A DNA stretch of 50,419 nt from an uncultured Bacteroidales bacterium (GTDB taxonomy: Bacteria; Bacteroidota; Bacteroidia; Bacteroidales; UBA932). A program made the position numbers and the translations under genes. The notes under the pieces were generated by a model. It searched no databases. It was not told the origin of the DNA and saw nothing but the letters and a program-made list of their open reading frames with translations. Below are positions 23,194 to 32,914 of this stretch, piece after piece (position 1 is the first letter of the stretch; every line of letters starts with the position of its first letter). The stretch is from NCBI GenBank assembly GCA_946055165.1, contig CAMGFA010000008.1:1-50419 (forward strand), read 5' to 3'.

Positions 23194-24315
23194 ATGATCA
23201 AAGTTGAAGCCACAGTAGTGAAGAATGCCGGCAGCCATTATATGCTGAGCTGCCTGCCCGAATGGGCCCCTTTCCCGGCAGTGCTCAGAGGAAAGGTCAG
23301 GCTCGCCGAGGGCTCATCGACCAATCCTGTGGCAGTGGGCGACAGGGTAGAGTGTGAGTGGGACCCGGCACTGTCAGTGGGCCGCACAGCATCTTCAAAG
23401 GGCCGCACAGCACATTCTGTGGGCGACAGGGTAGAGTGTGAATGGGACTCGGCACTGTCAGTGGGCCGCACAGCAGCTTCAAAGGGGCGCACAGCATATT
23501 CTGTGGGCGACAGGGTAGAGTGTGAGTGGGAAGCGGCACCGTCGATGGAGCACCCGGCGCAAATCACCCGGATTCTTCCGCGGGACAACCACCTCGTGCG
23601 CAAGTCCACCAACCTTTCCCGCCAGTCGCACGTGATAGCCGCCAACATAGACCGCTGCTTTCTCGTCTGCAGCCTCTATTTTCCGGAACTCAAATACCCC
23701 TTCCTTGACCGCCAGCTTGTGAGCTGCGAGATGTTCAAGATCCCAGTAAGTATAGTGCTCAACAAGGTGGACCTATATCGCGAAGAGGTGGCCGATCAGG
23801 TGGAGGAGTTCAGGAATATATATGAAAAAGCAGGTTACGAAGTCATAGAATGCTCAGTGAAGACGGGAGAGGGAATAGCTCGCATAGCAGAACTTTGTGC
23901 CGCCCGGCAGGGCGCAGCCGTGAACCTCGTGAGCGGAGAGAGCGGCGTGGGCAAATCGTCCATCATCAAGGCGATAGACCCATCGCTCGACCCCAAGACC
24001 GCCCAGATCAGCTCCACCCATCTGCAAGGAAGGCACACCACCTCGCTATACGAAATGTACCCGATTGCATCGGGCGGATACCTCATCGACACCCCGGGCC
24101 TGAGGGGCTTCGGGCTCTATGGCCTGCAGAAGGAGGAAATATCCACCTATTTCCCTGAAATGCTGGCACTTGCCGATTCCTGCCGATTCATTCCCTGCAC
24201 CCACACCCACGAGCCCGGCTGTGCGGTGAAACAGGCCCTCGAGGCAGGGGAGCTTTCGCCGAGCCGCTATGCCTCCTACCTGGGAATGCTGGAGGAAGAC
24301 AGTAAATTCAGATAA
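23194..24315 (+). CDS. rsgA: Ribosome small-subunit-dependent GTPase RsgA, with duplicated OB-fold segment
   Basis: This 373-residue protein has the circularly permuted GTPase order of RsgA: OB domain, then G4 NKVD (~189-192), G1 GESGVGKS (~248-255), G3 DTPG (~299-302), then the zinc-binding C-x5-C...H...C region (CRFIPCTHTHEPGC). RsgA checks late 30S assembly. Normal RsgA is about 300-310 residues; the excess is two extra in-frame copies of a 28-residue segment starting VGDRVECEW in the OB fold (about residues 48-112). It starts the plus operon with a prenyl synthase, U32, S41 and rdgB genes. Confidence 0.93.
   Translation: MIKVEATVVKNAGSHYMLSCLPEWAPFPAVLRGKVRLAEGSSTNPVAVGDRVECEWDPALSVGRTASSKGRTAHSVGDRVECEWDSALSVGRTAASKGRTAYSVGDRVECEWEAAPSMEHPAQITRILPRDNHLVRKSTNLSRQSHVIAANIDRCFLVCSLYFPELKYPFLDRQLVSCEMFKIPVSIVLNKVDLYREEVADQVEEFRNIYEKAGYEVIECSVKTGEGIARIAELCAARQGAAVNLVSGESGVGKSSIIKAIDPSLDPKTAQISSTHLQGRHTTSLYEMYPIASGGYLIDTPGLRGFGLYGLQKEEISTYFPEMLALADSCRFIPCTHTHEPGCAVKQALEAGELSPSRYASYLGMLEEDSKFR
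23335..23530 (+). repeat. 84-bp in-frame tandem duplication inside rsgA
   Basis: GTGGGCGACAGGGTAGAGTG begins at 23335, 23419 and 23503, an exact 84-bp period (28 codons): two full units and a partial third. Differences between copies are few, so the duplication is recent. Within each unit a shorter echo, GGCCGCACAGCA, is present twice. Confidence 0.92.
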
Positions 24316-24324
24316 AACACAGAT

Positions 24325-25296
24325 ATGAGCCAGATGATCAAGTCAACAATCGATGACATTTTCTCGAAGATTGAATTTCCACAGGAGCCTGCGGGTTTGT
24401 ACGACCCTTTGCGCTATATGATTTCCATAGGCGGCAAACGAATAAGGCCGAGCCTCTGCCTGCTGAGCTACAGCCTTTTCAAAGGAACGGACTTCCCGAA
24501 GAGCGTGCTTGAGCCGGCAATGGCCCTGGAGGTCTTTCATACCTTCACCCTCATCCACGACGACATAATGGACCGCTCCGAGCTCCGCCGCTCCCAGCCT
24601 ACCGTATGGAAAAAGTGGAACGAGGACACCGCCATCCTCAGCGGCGACGTAATGCTCATAGATGCCTACAAGCGCATTGCAATGGCAGAGCCTGAATATG
24701 TGGCCGATGCCCTCTCGCTCTTTTCCGATACGGCTGCGCAGGTGTGCGAAGGCCAGCAGCTCGATATGGATTTCGAGCAGCGGGACGATGTGAGCATAGA
24801 CGAATACCGCCTTATGATCGGCCTCAAGACCGCCGTGCTTCTGGCCTGCTCGGCCGGGATGGGCGCTCTGCTTGCCGGCGCCGGCTTCAACGAGCGTCAG
24901 GCCCTCTACGACTACGGCTTCCATCTGGGCATTGCCTTCCAGGTGGCCGACGACTACCTCGACTGTTTTGGCGACGAGAAGGTCTTCGGCAAGCCTATAG
25001 GAGGCGACATCATTCAGCAGAAGAAGAGCTGGCTCGCAATAAAGGCAATGGAAATAGGAGGCGACAAAGTGCGCAAAGCCCTGGCTTCGGAGGCCGCCGG
25101 CACAGCCGGAAAAGCGGCCAAGATAGAGCAGGTACGCTCTTATTATCTCGAATACGGAGTGGACGCACTTGCCAGAGAGACAATAGAATACGAAAGCCGT
25201 CGGGCAATGGAGGCCCTTTCTCTGGGGAATTTCTCAGACAGGGAACTTGCCCTGCTTGAAGAATTTGCCACCCAGCTTGTGGGAAGGGCGAAATGA
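24325..25296 (+). CDS. Polyprenyl (farnesyl/geranylgeranyl) diphosphate synthase
   Basis: This 323-residue all-alpha enzyme condenses isopentenyl diphosphate onto allylic diphosphates. Motifs: GGKRIRPSL (near residue 36), first aspartate-rich motif DDIMD (79-83) with RRSQPT after it, and second motif DDYLD (~209). The first motif is the plain DDxxD without the two-residue insertion of typical bacterial FPP synthases; chain length cannot be settled from sequence. It lies 9 bp after rsgA and 10 bp before the U32 gene. Confidence 0.9.
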   Translation: MSQMIKSTIDDIFSKIEFPQEPAGLYDPLRYMISIGGKRIRPSLCLLSYSLFKGTDFPKSVLEPAMALEVFHTFTLIHDDIMDRSELRRSQPTVWKKWNEDTAILSGDVMLIDAYKRIAMAEPEYVADALSLFSDTAAQVCEGQQLDMDFEQRDDVSIDEYRLMIGLKTAVLLACSAGMGALLAGAGFNERQALYDYGFHLGIAFQVADDYLDCFGDEKVFGKPIGGDIIQQKKSWLAIKAMEIGGDKVRKALASEAAGTAGKAAKIEQVRSYYLEYGVDALARETIEYESRRAMEALSLGNFSDRELALLEEFATQLVGRAK

Positions 25297-25306
25297 AACA
25301 CAGCAA

Positions 25307-26548
25307 ATGAAAAGAGAAGAACTGGAAATAATGGCCCCGGCGGGCAATTTCGAATGCCTGCACGCTGCCATTCAGGGAGGAGCCGATTCCGTATATTTCG
25401 GAGTGGGCCGCCTGAATATGCGCTCCCATTCGGCCAACAACTTTGCTCCGGAAGACCTCCCGGAAGTGGTCCGCATCTGCCGCGAGGCCGGAATCAAATC
25501 CTACCTCACGCTCAATATCTGCCTCTATCCCGAAGATTTGGACGATGCCCGCAAGGCTCTTGAGGCGGCGAAGGAGGCGGGGGTATCGGCCGTAATAGCA
25601 TCGGACATGGCGGCCATACAGATATGCCGCGAACTCGGACTGGAGGTGCATATCTCCACCCAGCTCTCGATTTCGAACACCCCTTCGCTCAAGTTCTACG
25701 CCCAGTTTGCCGATGTGGTGGTGCTGGCGCGCGAACTGAATCTGCAGCAGGTCCGTTCCATCTACGACGATATAGTCCGGGAGCAGATAAAGGGTCCTTC
25801 GGGGCAGCTGCTCAGGATAGAGATGTTTGCCCACGGAGCGCTCTGCATGGCAATCAGCGGCAAATGCTACCTCAGCCTGCACAGCTACGGAGCATCGGCC
25901 AACAGGGGAGCCTGCTTCCAGGTGTGCCGCAGGGGCTACGAAGTCACGGACCTCGAAACCGGTAACAGCCTCAATGTGGACAACAAGTACATAATGTCGC
26001 CCAAGGACTTGTGTACCATAGAGTTTATGGACAAGATAATCGAGGCCGGAGTAAAAGTCTTCAAGATAGAGGGGCGGGCCCGCAGCGCCGAGTATGTGAA
26101 ACGCTGCGCTGCCTGCTACAGCAGAGCTGCCGCCGCCGTGTGTGACGGCTCCTATGGCCCGGAACTTGCCGCAGAGCTCAAGGACTCACTCTCCGAGGTG
26201 TTCAACCGCGGCTTCTGGGACGGATACTACCAGGGTGCCTATCTGGGCCAATGGAGCGAAGTTTACGGAAGCCAGGCCAAGCTGCGCAAAGTCTATGTGG
26301 GCAAAGTGAGCAACTGGTTCGACCGCATCGGGGTGGCCGAAATCAGCGTCGAGAGCGCCCCTTTGTGCCGGGGCGACAAGGCAATGGCCATAGGCAACAC
26401 CACAGGAGTGGTGGACTTCGACGTTCAGGACATGAGGATAGATTTCAAAGAAAGCGATGTGGCCCGCAAAGGCGAGCGCTGCTCCGTTGCAGTGGGGCAG
26501 AAACTCAAGCGCGGGGACAAAATATACAAATGGGAGGAAAACAAATGA
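25307..26548 (+). CDS. Peptidase U32 family protein (TrhP/YegQ-like)
   Basis: This 413-residue protein begins ELEIMAPAGNFECLHAAI and contains the U32 signature EMFAHGALCMAISGKCYLS (near residues 168-186) and KIEGRARSAEYVK, plus a C-terminal beta-barrel domain. Members once called collagenases are now known in several cases to act in tRNA/rRNA hydroxylation (TrhP makes 5-hydroxyuridine at tRNA U34; RlhA acts on 23S rRNA). The length and C-terminal domain favour the TrhP-like group. The start at 25307 fits the family; an earlier in-frame start would lie in the upstream gene. The stop overlaps the S41 ATG (ATGA). Confidence 0.88.
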   Translation: MKREELEIMAPAGNFECLHAAIQGGADSVYFGVGRLNMRSHSANNFAPEDLPEVVRICREAGIKSYLTLNICLYPEDLDDARKALEAAKEAGVSAVIASDMAAIQICRELGLEVHISTQLSISNTPSLKFYAQFADVVVLARELNLQQVRSIYDDIVREQIKGPSGQLLRIEMFAHGALCMAISGKCYLSLHSYGASANRGACFQVCRRGYEVTDLETGNSLNVDNKYIMSPKDLCTIEFMDKIIEAGVKVFKIEGRARSAEYVKRCAACYSRAAAAVCDGSYGPELAAELKDSLSEVFNRGFWDGYYQGAYLGQWSEVYGSQAKLRKVYVGKVSNWFDRIGVAEISVESAPLCRGDKAMAIGNTTGVVDFDVQDMRIDFKESDVARKGERCSVAVGQKLKRGDKIYKWEENK

Positions 26549-28038
26549 GAAGAAAAATTGCAACAGGCCTGCTGGCCCTACTGACGGTGCTTCCGGCCTG
26601 CGGCCAGAGCAGGAACTTTCAGATTGGACAGTGGATGGACATACAGAATTCCATACTCAAAGAACTCAATCAGTACTATGTAGATACCCTGCCGGTGGAG
26701 AAGATGAAAAGGGCGGCGATAGACGCAATGCTCCAGCAGCTCGACCCCTATACGGTTTATGTTCCCGAAGAGGAGACCGAGGACTTCAACTTCCAGATAA
26801 ACAAGGTCTATGGAGGAATAGGGGCAGTTATCTACAAGCGGGAAGGAGAGCCTGTATATATCAATGAACCTTACACCGCTTCCCCTTGCTTGAAGTCAGG
26901 AATGGAGTGCGGTGACCAGATTCTGAAAATCGACGGCACCGACACCACTCCGCTCGATGCCCAGGCCTGCTCCAATATGATGAAAGGCACTCCGGGAAGC
27001 GAAGTGGAGTTCCTTGTGAAGAAGGTCCACAGCAGCGACACTCTTCTTGTAAAGGTGAAAAGGGAGAAAATCCATCTCCCGGACATAGAATACTGCGGAA
27101 TGCTCGACGCCGAAACGGGATACATCCTTCAGAGCGGCTTTACCGAGGGGGTAGGCGCCCAGGTACGCGACTGTGTGACAGCTCTCAAAAGGCGTGGAAT
27201 GAAGAAGCTCGTTTATGATCTGCGGGGCAACGGCGGAGGTCTTATGATGGAGGCCGTGGAAATTGTATCGGTCTTTGTACCAAAGGGTTCCTTGGTTGTA
27301 AGCTCAAAGGGCCGCGGAGGCAAGACCGTGCAGAGCTACCATACAAGCAAAGACCCGGTGGACGTGAACCTGCCTCTTGTGGTTCTGGTGGACGGAGGCT
27401 CGGCATCGGCATCGGAAATCGTGAGCGGCGCCCTGCAGGACCTGGACAGGGCCACCATTATGGGAACCCGCACCTTCGGCAAGGGCCTGGTACAGAGCAT
27501 AAGGCCGGTCCCGTACGGCGGCCAGCTCAAAGTCACAGTAGCCAAGTACTACACCCCTTCCGGACGATGCGTTCAGGCAATAGACTACTCCAACCGCAAG
27601 CCCGACGGCAGCGTGGGCCACATCCCTGACTCCCTTACCCACGAGTTCAAGACTCTCAAGGGCCGCACCGTGCGCGACGGCGGCGGAATCACTCCCGATA
27701 TAGAAATCCCTTACACCATGCCCGATGAAATAGTTTACAGCCTTGTGCTCGGCGGCATTGTGAACAATTACGCGCTTCACTACAAACTCAATCATCCTTC
27801 CATTGCGCCGGCCTCTGAATTCGAGTTCACCGAGTTCGAAGACTTTGTGGAGTACGCCAGGCCACTGCTCAAGGAGGAGTCCCAGGGCAAGCTCGATTCC
27901 CTGGACTGGAAGCAGCTCAAGCCTTTCGTGGAGGAAGAAATCATTGTGCGCTACTATCAGCAGGCAGCCGGCGTGGAGTGCCAGATGCGCTACGACGAGC
28001 AGCTCAAGGAAGCCCTCAAACAGACACCTGTGGTATGA
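26545..28038 (+). CDS. S41 C-terminal processing protease, lipoprotein
   Basis: This 497-residue protein has an SpII signal (lipobox LPAC, Cys19), then a CTP-type layout: an N-terminal helical segment, a PDZ domain (YGGIGAVI to about residue 180) and the S41 catalytic domain. The catalytic Ser lies in DGGSASASEI and the general base Lys in FGKGLVQ. Such proteases trim C-termini of periplasmic or outer-membrane proteins. It overlaps the U32 gene by 4 bp upstream and rdgB by 4 bp downstream. Confidence 0.93.
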   Translation: MRRKIATGLLALLTVLPACGQSRNFQIGQWMDIQNSILKELNQYYVDTLPVEKMKRAAIDAMLQQLDPYTVYVPEEETEDFNFQINKVYGGIGAVIYKREGEPVYINEPYTASPCLKSGMECGDQILKIDGTDTTPLDAQACSNMMKGTPGSEVEFLVKKVHSSDTLLVKVKREKIHLPDIEYCGMLDAETGYILQSGFTEGVGAQVRDCVTALKRRGMKKLVYDLRGNGGGLMMEAVEIVSVFVPKGSLVVSSKGRGGKTVQSYHTSKDPVDVNLPLVVLVDGGSASASEIVSGALQDLDRATIMGTRTFGKGLVQSIRPVPYGGQLKVTVAKYYTPSGRCVQAIDYSNRKPDGSVGHIPDSLTHEFKTLKGRTVRDGGGITPDIEIPYTMPDEIVYSLVLGGIVNNYALHYKLNHPSIAPASEFEFTEFEDFVEYARPLLKEESQGKLDSLDWKQLKPFVEEEIIVRYYQQAAGVECQMRYDEQLKEALKQTPVV

Positions 28039-28634
28039 AACTCGTTTTTGCGACCCATAACGAAGGCAAGTTGAGGGAGGCATCGGACATCCTGGGTCCG
28101 GGCTTCGAACTCGTATCGGCCAGGCAGGCCGGAGTGGCGGCAGACATCGAAGAAACGGGCAGCACCCTGCGCGAGAACAGCCTCATCAAGGCGGACTACC
28201 TCTACAAACTTTGCGGGGCCGATTGTTTTGCGGACGATACCGGCCTCGAGGTCGATGCCCTCGACGGGGCTCCGGGCGTATATACGGCCCGATACGCCGG
28301 GGAAGGCTGCGATTTCGAAGCCAATATGGACAAACTCCTGTCGGAACTTGCAAAATGCCCTGAAAAAGGGCGCAAGGCCCGGTTCCGCTGCGTTGTGACC
28401 CTCATCCTCAAGGGTGAGAGGCACTTTTTCGACGGCGTGCTGGAAGGGAGCATTGCCCTTGAAAGAAGCGGCTGCAAGGGTTTCGGCTACGATCCCGTAT
28501 TTGTTCCGGACTGCTTTCCCGACAAGACGCTGGCCGATTTGGGAGAAGAGGTGAAAAACGGCATATCCCACCGCTATGTGGCTCTCAATGCCATGAGGGC
28601 CTTTATTCAGAGTAGAGGTCCCGAAGGACTTTGA
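28035..28634 (+). CDS. rdgB: Non-canonical purine NTP pyrophosphatase RdgB/HAM1
   Basis: This 199-residue enzyme hydrolyses dITP, XTP and ITP to monophosphates, keeping deaminated purines out of nucleic acids. Motifs: [12 protein letters not shown] at the N-terminus, [11 protein letters not shown] (catalytic Asp), YTARYAG, and GFGYDPVF. The ATG at 28035 overlaps the S41 stop (ATGA). The last ten codons run 32 bp into the 3' end of the convergent recO gene. Confidence 0.95.
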   Translation: MKLVFATHNEGKLREASDILGPGFELVSARQAGVAADIEETGSTLRENSLIKADYLYKLCGADCFADDTGLEVDALDGAPGVYTARYAGEGCDFEANMDKLLSELAKCPEKGRKARFRCVVTLILKGERHFFDGVLEGSIALERSGCKGFGYDPVFVPDCFPDKTLADLGEEVKNGISHRYVALNAMRAFIQSRGPEGL

Positions 28635-29256
28635 GAGAACGGATGTTCAGAGGGCTGTCGGTGTGATAGCTCAGATATTCCAGAAGAATTGCTGCAATAC
28701 TGCTGCGCTGCCCGCCGTTGAGCGGATGCAGCAGGGCCACGCTTTGCTGCGGGTTGAGCAGGGCGGGGAAGTCCTTCAGGCACTCGCCGGCAAAAGGGGC
28801 AATGTCCTCCAGCGAGGGGCGGAAGCCCAAGACCGAGCAGAGCTCCACCAGAAAGCGCAGGTGAAAGGAGGCGAAATCGGAGTCCAGCCTGTCCAGAGTG
28901 AGAATGCTGCGCTTGCACCAGTCGAAAAGCCCTTCTTCGCGGCTGCCTTCTTTGAGGCAGCGGAAAAGCACTTCGCTCATAAAGAGACTAATGCAGTTCT
29001 TGTGGATGTTGGAACGCAGGCCGGAAAGGGATTCTTCGAGCCTGATTCCGGAAATGCGCCAGAGTTCGGATTTGCTGTTGGGAGTGACTTCAGCGCTGAG
29101 TATGTTGAGCGGCTGGAAGAGCGACATCGGACTGGACCTGCCAATTCTCACAAGAAAGGAGCGCCGGCCCCATTCCTCGCTCAGGCTGTGCACGACAAGG
29201 GACGATTCCTGGATTTTGGTGCTGGCCAGGACAATTAATTCTATGCTCTCTTTCAT
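28603..29256 (-). CDS. recO: DNA repair protein RecO
   Basis: This 217-residue protein begins [22 protein letters not shown], an OB-fold N-terminus of the RecO type, followed by an alpha-helical domain ([20 protein letters not shown] is the conserved block of Bacteroidota RecO). RecO loads RecA with RecR and anneals SSB-coated DNA. It is somewhat short for the family (about 230-245). Its start overlaps the EamA gene stop by 4 bp (ATGA), and its end overlaps convergent rdgB by 32 bp. Confidence 0.87.
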   Translation of the reverse strand: MKESIELIVLASTKIQESSLVVHSLSEEWGRRSFLVRIGRSSPMSLFQPLNILSAEVTPNSKSELWRISGIRLEESLSGLRSNIHKNCISLFMSEVLFRCLKEGSREEGLFDWCKRSILTLDRLDSDFASFHLRFLVELCSVLGFRPSLEDIAPFAGECLKDFPALLNPQQSVALLHPLNGGQRSSIAAILLEYLSYHTDSPLNIRSLKVLRDLYSE

Positions 29257-30107
29257 TGCGAACCCAAGAGCAGAAGCACCATTCCGGCCAGAAGCACCAG
29301 AAGATTGAGGGACTTGCGGGCGAAATTCTTCTCCTTGAAGAAAAGTGCTCCCACCACGAAAGTCACTATCACGGAGCAGCGCCGCAGGATGGAGATTATG
29401 GAGAGCAGGGCGCCTTCCTGCTTGATGGCAAAGAAATAGAGGGCATCGGCCCCGGTAATCAGAACTGCTATCAGAAGCAGCAGCCAGTCCCATTTGAGAG
29501 GCTTGTCGCCGGCCAGATTCTTTCTCGAAGCCCACAAAAGGCAGATGGCCAGCAGGGTGGTGATGTACAGATTGCCCCAGCTCTGCACGAAAAGAGGCTC
29601 GAATCCTGTGATTATGTGCTTGTCGTACAAGGCGCTGGCAACGCCGCTCACAATAGAAATGAGCATTGCCACAATGCCTTTGTTGTTCTTGAAGCTGATG
29701 CCTTCGCTGCGGCTGGAGGAGTTGAGCAGCACCATGGAAACAAAGGCCAGACCCACGCCGCCCCACTGCAGGGCATTGAGCCTCTCTCCGAAGAGGATGA
29801 TGGAAAGCAGTACTACAAGAAAAGGTCTGGTGGCTTTCATCGTGCTCACCGTGGTAATGGGAAGGAGCTTTAGCCCCACCATTCCGCTTATCCACGAAGT
29901 GCTCACAATCAGAGCTTTGAGCAGGAGCTTGAGATGGTCGGCCGCACTGCCGTTGTAAATGAAGAGGCAGGGGCTGAGAATGAGGGTGGAAAGCCCAGTG
30001 ACCACAAGCAGGACCTGAAGCACGCCATTGCGCTCCAGAGACTTTTTCTTGGCTACGTCGTACAAGCCAAGGAACAAAGCCGAAAACAGTGCCAAATACA
30101 ACCACAT
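29253..30107 (-). CDS. EamA/DMT-superfamily transporter
   Basis: This 284-residue protein has ten predicted TM segments in two EamA repeats: the first covers about 1-130 with [25 protein letters not shown], the second about 150-284 ending [16 protein letters not shown], the usual EamA ending. It is an inner-membrane metabolite or drug exporter of unknown substrate. The -7 box TATCTTTG at 30115-30122 (minus) ends 7 bp before the ATG, pointing to a leaderless mRNA. recO follows with a 4-bp overlap. Confidence 0.85.
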   Translation of the reverse strand: MWLYLALFSALFLGLYDVAKKKSLERNGVLQVLLVVTGLSTLILSPCLFIYNGSAADHLKLLLKALIVSTSWISGMVGLKLLPITTVSTMKATRPFLVVLLSIILFGERLNALQWGGVGLAFVSMVLLNSSSRSEGISFKNNKGIVAMLISIVSGVASALYDKHIITGFEPLFVQSWGNLYITTLLAICLLWASRKNLAGDKPLKWDWLLLLIAVLITGADALYFFAIKQEGALLSIISILRRCSVIVTFVVGALFFKEKNFARKSLNLLVLLAGMVLLLLGSQ

Positions 30108-30114
30108 AGGACCG

Positions 30115-30143
30115 CAAAGATAAGAATAATTTCACTATTTTTG
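30115..30143. promoter_or_regulatory. Divergent promoters of EamA gene and uvrA
   Basis: TATCTTTG on the minus strand (30115-30122) and TATTTTTG on the plus strand (30136-30143) are perfect -7 boxes only 13 bp apart. They lie 7 and 8 bp from their start codons, so both mRNAs should have almost no leader and the two promoters should compete. Confidence 0.55.
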
Positions 30144-30151
30144 CAGGCGGA

Positions 30152-32872
30152 ATGTCACAGGACGAATACATAAAGATAAGGGGTGCTTCTGTAAACAATC
30201 TCAAAAATATAGATGTGGACATACCCCGCCACAAATTCACCGTTATCACCGGCCTCAGCGGTTCGGGCAAGTCTTCGCTTGCTTTCGACACCATTTATGC
30301 CGAGGGGCAGAGGCGATACCTCAACACCCTGTCTCCCTACGCCCGCCATTTTATGGGCGTTCTCGAAAAGCCGAAGGTGGAGAGCATAGAAGGCCTGAGC
30401 CCTATAATCGCAATTGAGCAGAAGACCACCGGCAACAATCCCCGCTCCACTGTGGGCACCATCACCGAGATTGCCGATTTCCTGCGCCTTCTCTTTGCCA
30501 AGGCCTCCACGGCCTACTCTCCTGTGAGCGGCAAACCGATGCAGCGCTACACCGATTCCCAGATAGTGGAGCTGGTCCTGAAGCAGTACAAAGGCCGGAA
30601 GTGCCTGCTTATGGCTCCGCTCGTAAGAGGCCGCAAAGGCCATTACAGGGAGCTTTTCGAAGGCCTGCGCCGCAAAGGCTTCGCGGAGGTGAGGGTCGAT
30701 TCCGAAATCCTCTCCCTCAACGATGTGGAGCAGCTCGACCGCTACAAAGCCCACTTCATAGAGCTCGTGGTGGACAAACTCAAACCTTCGGAAGGGGATT
30801 TGCAGCGCATACGCAATTCGGTGCAGACCGCCCTCGATATGGGCAAGGGCAGCATCTGCCTTCTCGATATGGAGAGCGGCGTCCTCAGGCATTTCAGCAA
30901 ACATCTGGTGGACCCGGAAAGCGGAATCTCCATGCAGGAGAGGGCTCCACACCATTTCTCCTTCAACTCTCCCGAGGGCTACTGCCCTCATTGCAAGGGA
31001 CTTGGCCTTATCCGCGACATCGACATAGACAAAATCATCCCCGACCGCGAGCTCAGCATTTCTCAGGGAGCCTTTGTGCCTTTGGGAAAAGAGAGGAACA
31101 ACCGCAAATTCGAGTTGCTTGCCTCCATGGCGCGGCGCTACGGCTTTTCCCTTTACGAACCCGTGAAGGACCTCCCCGATGAGGTGATTTCCCTCATCCT
31201 CTACGGCTCCGAGGAGTACTTCCGCATTGGCGAGGGTGCCATGGCCGAGATGCTCAACTGGCCCGGAATCGAGGACGATGTGGACGATACCATAGTCTGT
31301 CCCGTGTGCAAGGGCTCCAGGCTCAACAGCGAGGCAGACTGCTTTAAGATAGACGGCAAAACCATCACCGAGGTTTGTGCAATGGAGATTTCGGCGCTCG
31401 GGGAGTGGATAGCCTCCCTTCCCGGCAAACTCGAAGGCAGGGCGGCGGCAGTGGCCCGCGACATACTCAAGGAACTGGACGACCGCGTGGGCTTCCTCAT
31501 CGATGTGGGTTTGGATTATCTCAGCCTCGACCGCGCCACAGCCTCCCTTTCCGGAGGCGAGAGCCAGCGCATAAGGCTCGCCACCCAGATCGGCAGCAAA
31601 CTCGTGAACGTGATTTATATCCTGGACGAGCCATCCATCGGCCTGCACCAGAAAGACAACCGCAAGCTCATCTCTTCGCTCAAGCATCTGCGCGACGAGG
31701 GCAACACCGTGATAGTGGTGGAGCACGACGAAGAGACCATGGCATCGGCCGACTGGATAGTGGACATAGGGCCCGGGGCTGGGGAACTGGGCGGAAGGCT
31801 CTGCTACAGCGGACCTGCAAGACAGGTGCACTACAAACTGCTGCCTCCGACCGTCCGCCGCAAAGGCAATGGCAAACAGCTCGTTCTGCGCGGCTGCAGG
31901 GGCAACAACCTCAAAGACATAGATGTGAGCTTCCCCCTGGGCTGTTTCATAGGATTGAGCGGAGTGTCGGGATCGGGCAAGAGCAGCCTCGTGAATGAGA
32001 CCCTGATGCCCATCCTGAAATCGGAGTTCTACCACTACAAAGGCCGTCCGCTGCCCTATTCGGCAATAGAGGGGATGGAGCACATAGACAAAGTGATAGA
32101 AATCGACCAGAGCCCTATCGGCCGCAGTCCGCGCTCGAATCCTGCTACTTTTACCGGCGTCTGGACCGACATCCGCGCCCTTTTCGAGCAGACGCCCGAC
32201 GCCAAGGTCAGGGGCTTCTCTTCGAGCCGATTCTCCTTTAACGTGGCAGGGGGCCGATGCGAGGAGTGCAAGGGGGCGGGCTTCAAGCTCATAGAGATGA
32301 ATTTCCTCCCTTCGGTGAGCGTTGTGTGCGATGCCTGCGGAGGCCGCAGATACAAGGAAGACACTCTGGCTGTAAAATATAAAGGCAAGAATATCAACGA
32401 TATACTCGAAATGGATATAGCCTCTGCCTACGAGTTTTTCAAGACCCATCCCAAGATTGCGCCTAAACTCAAGGCCCTTCTGGACGTGGGCCTGGGCTAT
32501 GTGAAGTTGGGGCAGTCGGGCCTGAGCCTTTCGGGAGGGGAGAGCCAGAGAATGAAGCTGGCCGCAGAGCTCTTCCGCAGCGCCACGGGCAATACACTCT
32601 ATCTTCTCGACGAGCCCACTACCGGGCTGCATCAGGACGATATCCTGGTTCTGTTGGGCGTGCTCCAAAGGCTTGTTGACCAGGGCAATACGGTGATAGT
32701 GATAGAGCACAACCTGGGCGTTCTGGCATCGGCCGACTGGATACTCGACATGGGCCCCGGCGGGGGAAAGGCCGGCGGAAGGGTGGTGGCTCAGGGCACG
32801 CCGGAGGAGCTGGCACGCGAGAAGGCATCGGTCACAGGCCCCTATCTTGCGCAAGTGCTCGGAATTGATTAA
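30152..32872 (+). CDS. uvrA: Excinuclease ABC subunit A (UvrA)
   Basis: This 906-residue protein has two ABC modules: Walker [10 protein letters not shown] (34-42) and a second GVSGSGKSS, signatures [12 protein letters not shown] and [12 protein letters not shown], and Walker [10 protein letters not shown] and LDEPTTGLH. It starts nucleotide excision repair by scanning DNA with UvrB. The C-terminal zinc module is complete (CEECKGAG...CDACGG). The first zinc module keeps only one CxxC (CPHCKGLG near residue 280); the preceding pair is missing, and the sequence reads [13 protein letters not shown] there. It is about 30 residues shorter than E. coli UvrA. Confidence 0.95.
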   Translation: MSQDEYIKIRGASVNNLKNIDVDIPRHKFTVITGLSGSGKSSLAFDTIYAEGQRRYLNTLSPYARHFMGVLEKPKVESIEGLSPIIAIEQKTTGNNPRSTVGTITEIADFLRLLFAKASTAYSPVSGKPMQRYTDSQIVELVLKQYKGRKCLLMAPLVRGRKGHYRELFEGLRRKGFAEVRVDSEILSLNDVEQLDRYKAHFIELVVDKLKPSEGDLQRIRNSVQTALDMGKGSICLLDMESGVLRHFSKHLVDPESGISMQERAPHHFSFNSPEGYCPHCKGLGLIRDIDIDKIIPDRELSISQGAFVPLGKERNNRKFELLASMARRYGFSLYEPVKDLPDEVISLILYGSEEYFRIGEGAMAEMLNWPGIEDDVDDTIVCPVCKGSRLNSEADCFKIDGKTITEVCAMEISALGEWIASLPGKLEGRAAAVARDILKELDDRVGFLIDVGLDYLSLDRATASLSGGESQRIRLATQIGSKLVNVIYILDEPSIGLHQKDNRKLISSLKHLRDEGNTVIVVEHDEETMASADWIVDIGPGAGELGGRLCYSGPARQVHYKLLPPTVRRKGNGKQLVLRGCRGNNLKDIDVSFPLGCFIGLSGVSGSGKSSLVNETLMPILKSEFYHYKGRPLPYSAIEGMEHIDKVIEIDQSPIGRSPRSNPATFTGVWTDIRALFEQTPDAKVRGFSSSRFSFNVAGGRCEECKGAGFKLIEMNFLPSVSVVCDACGGRRYKEDTLAVKYKGKNINDILEMDIASAYEFFKTHPKIAPKLKALLDVGLGYVKLGQSGLSLSGGESQRMKLAAELFRSATGNTLYLLDEPTTGLHQDDILVLLGVLQRLVDQGNTVIVIEHNLGVLASADWILDMGPGGGKAGGRVVAQGTPEELAREKASVTGPYLAQVLGID

Positions 32873-32877
32873 CTTTG
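32847..32877 (+). promoter_or_regulatory. Promoter of the GH3 gene inside the uvrA 3' end
   Basis: TTG (32847-32849) and TAACTTTG (32870-32877) are 20 bp apart. The -7 box contains the uvrA stop codon TAA. The leader is about 30 nt. Confidence 0.55.
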
Positions 32878-32914
32878 GACGTTTTAACACAGACTACTAA
32901 TAATCTCAAAAGAT

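Noticed and set aside
28603..30294. A 563-codon minus-strand open frame as one gene
   Set aside because: Only its last 217 codons encode RecO; the upstream part is a shadow frame within the EamA gene, which overlaps recO by the usual ATGA.
30155..32890. A 911-codon minus-strand open frame fully antisense to uvrA
   Set aside because: Its product has no recognisable family and mirrors the codon bias of uvrA, which is unambiguous. Similar long shadows exist opposite parE (16779-18596), the GH36 gene (42516-44045) and the patatin gene (77-1795).
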